From positions 1-13,671 of the forward strand of contig CAAFYT010000061.1 of the NCBI GenBank assembly GCA_900767325.1: a DNA stretch of 13,671 nt. Direction: 5' to 3'. A model generated the notes under the pieces. The model did no database searches. It was given only the letters and a program-made list of their open reading frames with translations, and was not told the DNA's origin. The translations under genes were made by a program, and so were the position numbers. This document shows, piece by piece, positions 13,191 to 13,671 of this stretch. How positions within the stretch are numbered: position 1 is the first letter of the stretch; each line of letters begins with the position of its first letter. Origin of the DNA: Kiritimatiellia bacterium (lineage in GTDB: Bacteria > Verrucomicrobiota > Kiritimatiellia > RFP12 > UBA1067).

Positions 13191-13671
13191 AAATCTGGAC
13201 AGACAAGAACTATCCGATCATCATCTCCTGCGCTAAGGAACTCTCCAGGTGGACTGAAAGGGAGGTTCTCGATCTCGGGTACAAGCCAATCGAGGTCACC
13301 GAGAACACCGTCGTCGTGCGTGGCGAAATGAGGGATGTCATGAAGCTCAACCTCATGTTGCGCACAGCGCATCGCGTGCTGGTTCCGCTGCTTCGGACGT
13401 TCTGCGCGACGATCCGGGATCTTTACGGGGCGGTCTCTTCGATCGATTGGGAGAACCTGATCGAGGCGGACGGGTACTTTTCCGTATCTTCAGTCGTGCA
13501 CAACAACACGATCCGCGACACGCGCATACCTTCGCTCTACACGAAGGATGCCATCGTCGATCGCATGAGGGAGAAATGTCAGCGCCGACCTGACAGCGGC
13601 GGCGAAAACCATGGTGCGGCGGTGTTCGTCTATTGGGAACGGAACGAGGCGATCATCTATCTCGATACGTC
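13187..13671 (+). CDS. THUMP-domain RNA methyltransferase, RlmL-like (partial, runs off the edge)
   Basis: Only the first 161 codons are inside the window. The N-terminal part matches the ferredoxin-like and THUMP region of the RlmL/YcbY family, which makes N2-methylguanosine in 23S rRNA (G2445 in E. coli). Visible signatures are CAKELSRWTEREVLDLGY, the GEMRDVMKLNLMLRTAHRV stretch, TIRDLYGAVSSIDW, SVSSVVHNNTIRDTR, and YTKDAIVDRMRE. The SAM-binding Rossmann domain lies beyond the edge. ATG overlaps the dnaN TGA (ATGA 13187-13190), implying coupled translation with the clamp. It is intact up to the boundary. Another THUMP methyltransferase is possible. Confidence 0.85.
   Translation, partial: MKIWTDKNYPIIISCAKELSRWTEREVLDLGYKPIEVTENTVVVRGEMRDVMKLNLMLRTAHRVLVPLLRTFCATIRDLYGAVSSIDWENLIEADGYFSVSSVVHNNTIRDTRIPSLYTKDAIVDRMREKCQRRPDSGGENHGAAVFVYWERNEAIIYLDT

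Overview
The window is a bacterial chromosome segment that looks like the replication-origin neighbourhood. It carries mnmG (gidA), dnaA and dnaN in order on the + strand. Facing away from them on the - strand is a long operon of housekeeping genes. All sixteen genes are recognisable and intact, except the last, which runs off the right edge. The left operon is GC-rich (44 G+C in positions 1261-1320), mnmG is much lower (25 of 60 in 9901-9960), and the dnaA-dnaN gap is extremely AT-rich (12 of 60 in 12001-12060). I cannot name the species. DnaA with a divergent domain IV signature, GC-rich coding and AT-rich control regions would fit a PVC-type bacterium (Verrucomicrobiota/Kiritimatiellota), but this is a low-confidence guess.

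Layout. 1-139: no gene; a weak RNA-like fold. 140-8336 (- strand): twelve genes read right to left: D-aminoacylase-like amidohydrolase, rsmE, rluA-like, tatD, tadA, YhcH-family protein, rpe, coaC, ispF, a GT2 polyprenyl-phosphate glycosyltransferase, a short TatD paralogue, and gmk. All eleven junctions are exact 4-base overlaps (ATGA or GTGA). 8337-8539: divergent promoter gap with DnaA-box-like sites. 8540-10321: mnmG, carrying two perfect 16-bp parS palindromes inside its reading frame. 10322-10427: short gap with a 10-bp inverted repeat made of two box-like sites, then the dnaA promoter and ribosome site. 10428-11843: dnaA. 11844-12095: candidate oriC with box-like sites and an AT-rich stretch. 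12096-13190: dnaN. 13187-13671: start of an RlmL-type rRNA methyltransferase, again with a 4-base overlap.

How it fits together. Genes on both sides point away from the divergent gap and the dnaA region, as expected for genes co-directional with forks leaving an origin. Sites resembling TTATCAACA or TTATGAACA occur on both sides of dnaA. They differ from the classical TTATCCACA, and this DnaA also differs at residues that read the box, so the protein and its sites may have changed together. The parS pair would place the ParB segregation complex next to the origin. Three genes (the aminoacylase, mnmG, gmk) have TGGTATAAT only 7-8 bases before the start codon and no Shine-Dalgarno sequence, which predicts leaderless mRNAs. 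dnaA and dnaN instead have short leaders with good ribosome sites. Several genes modify RNA (rsmE, rluA, tadA, mnmG, rlmL), a recurring theme of this locus.
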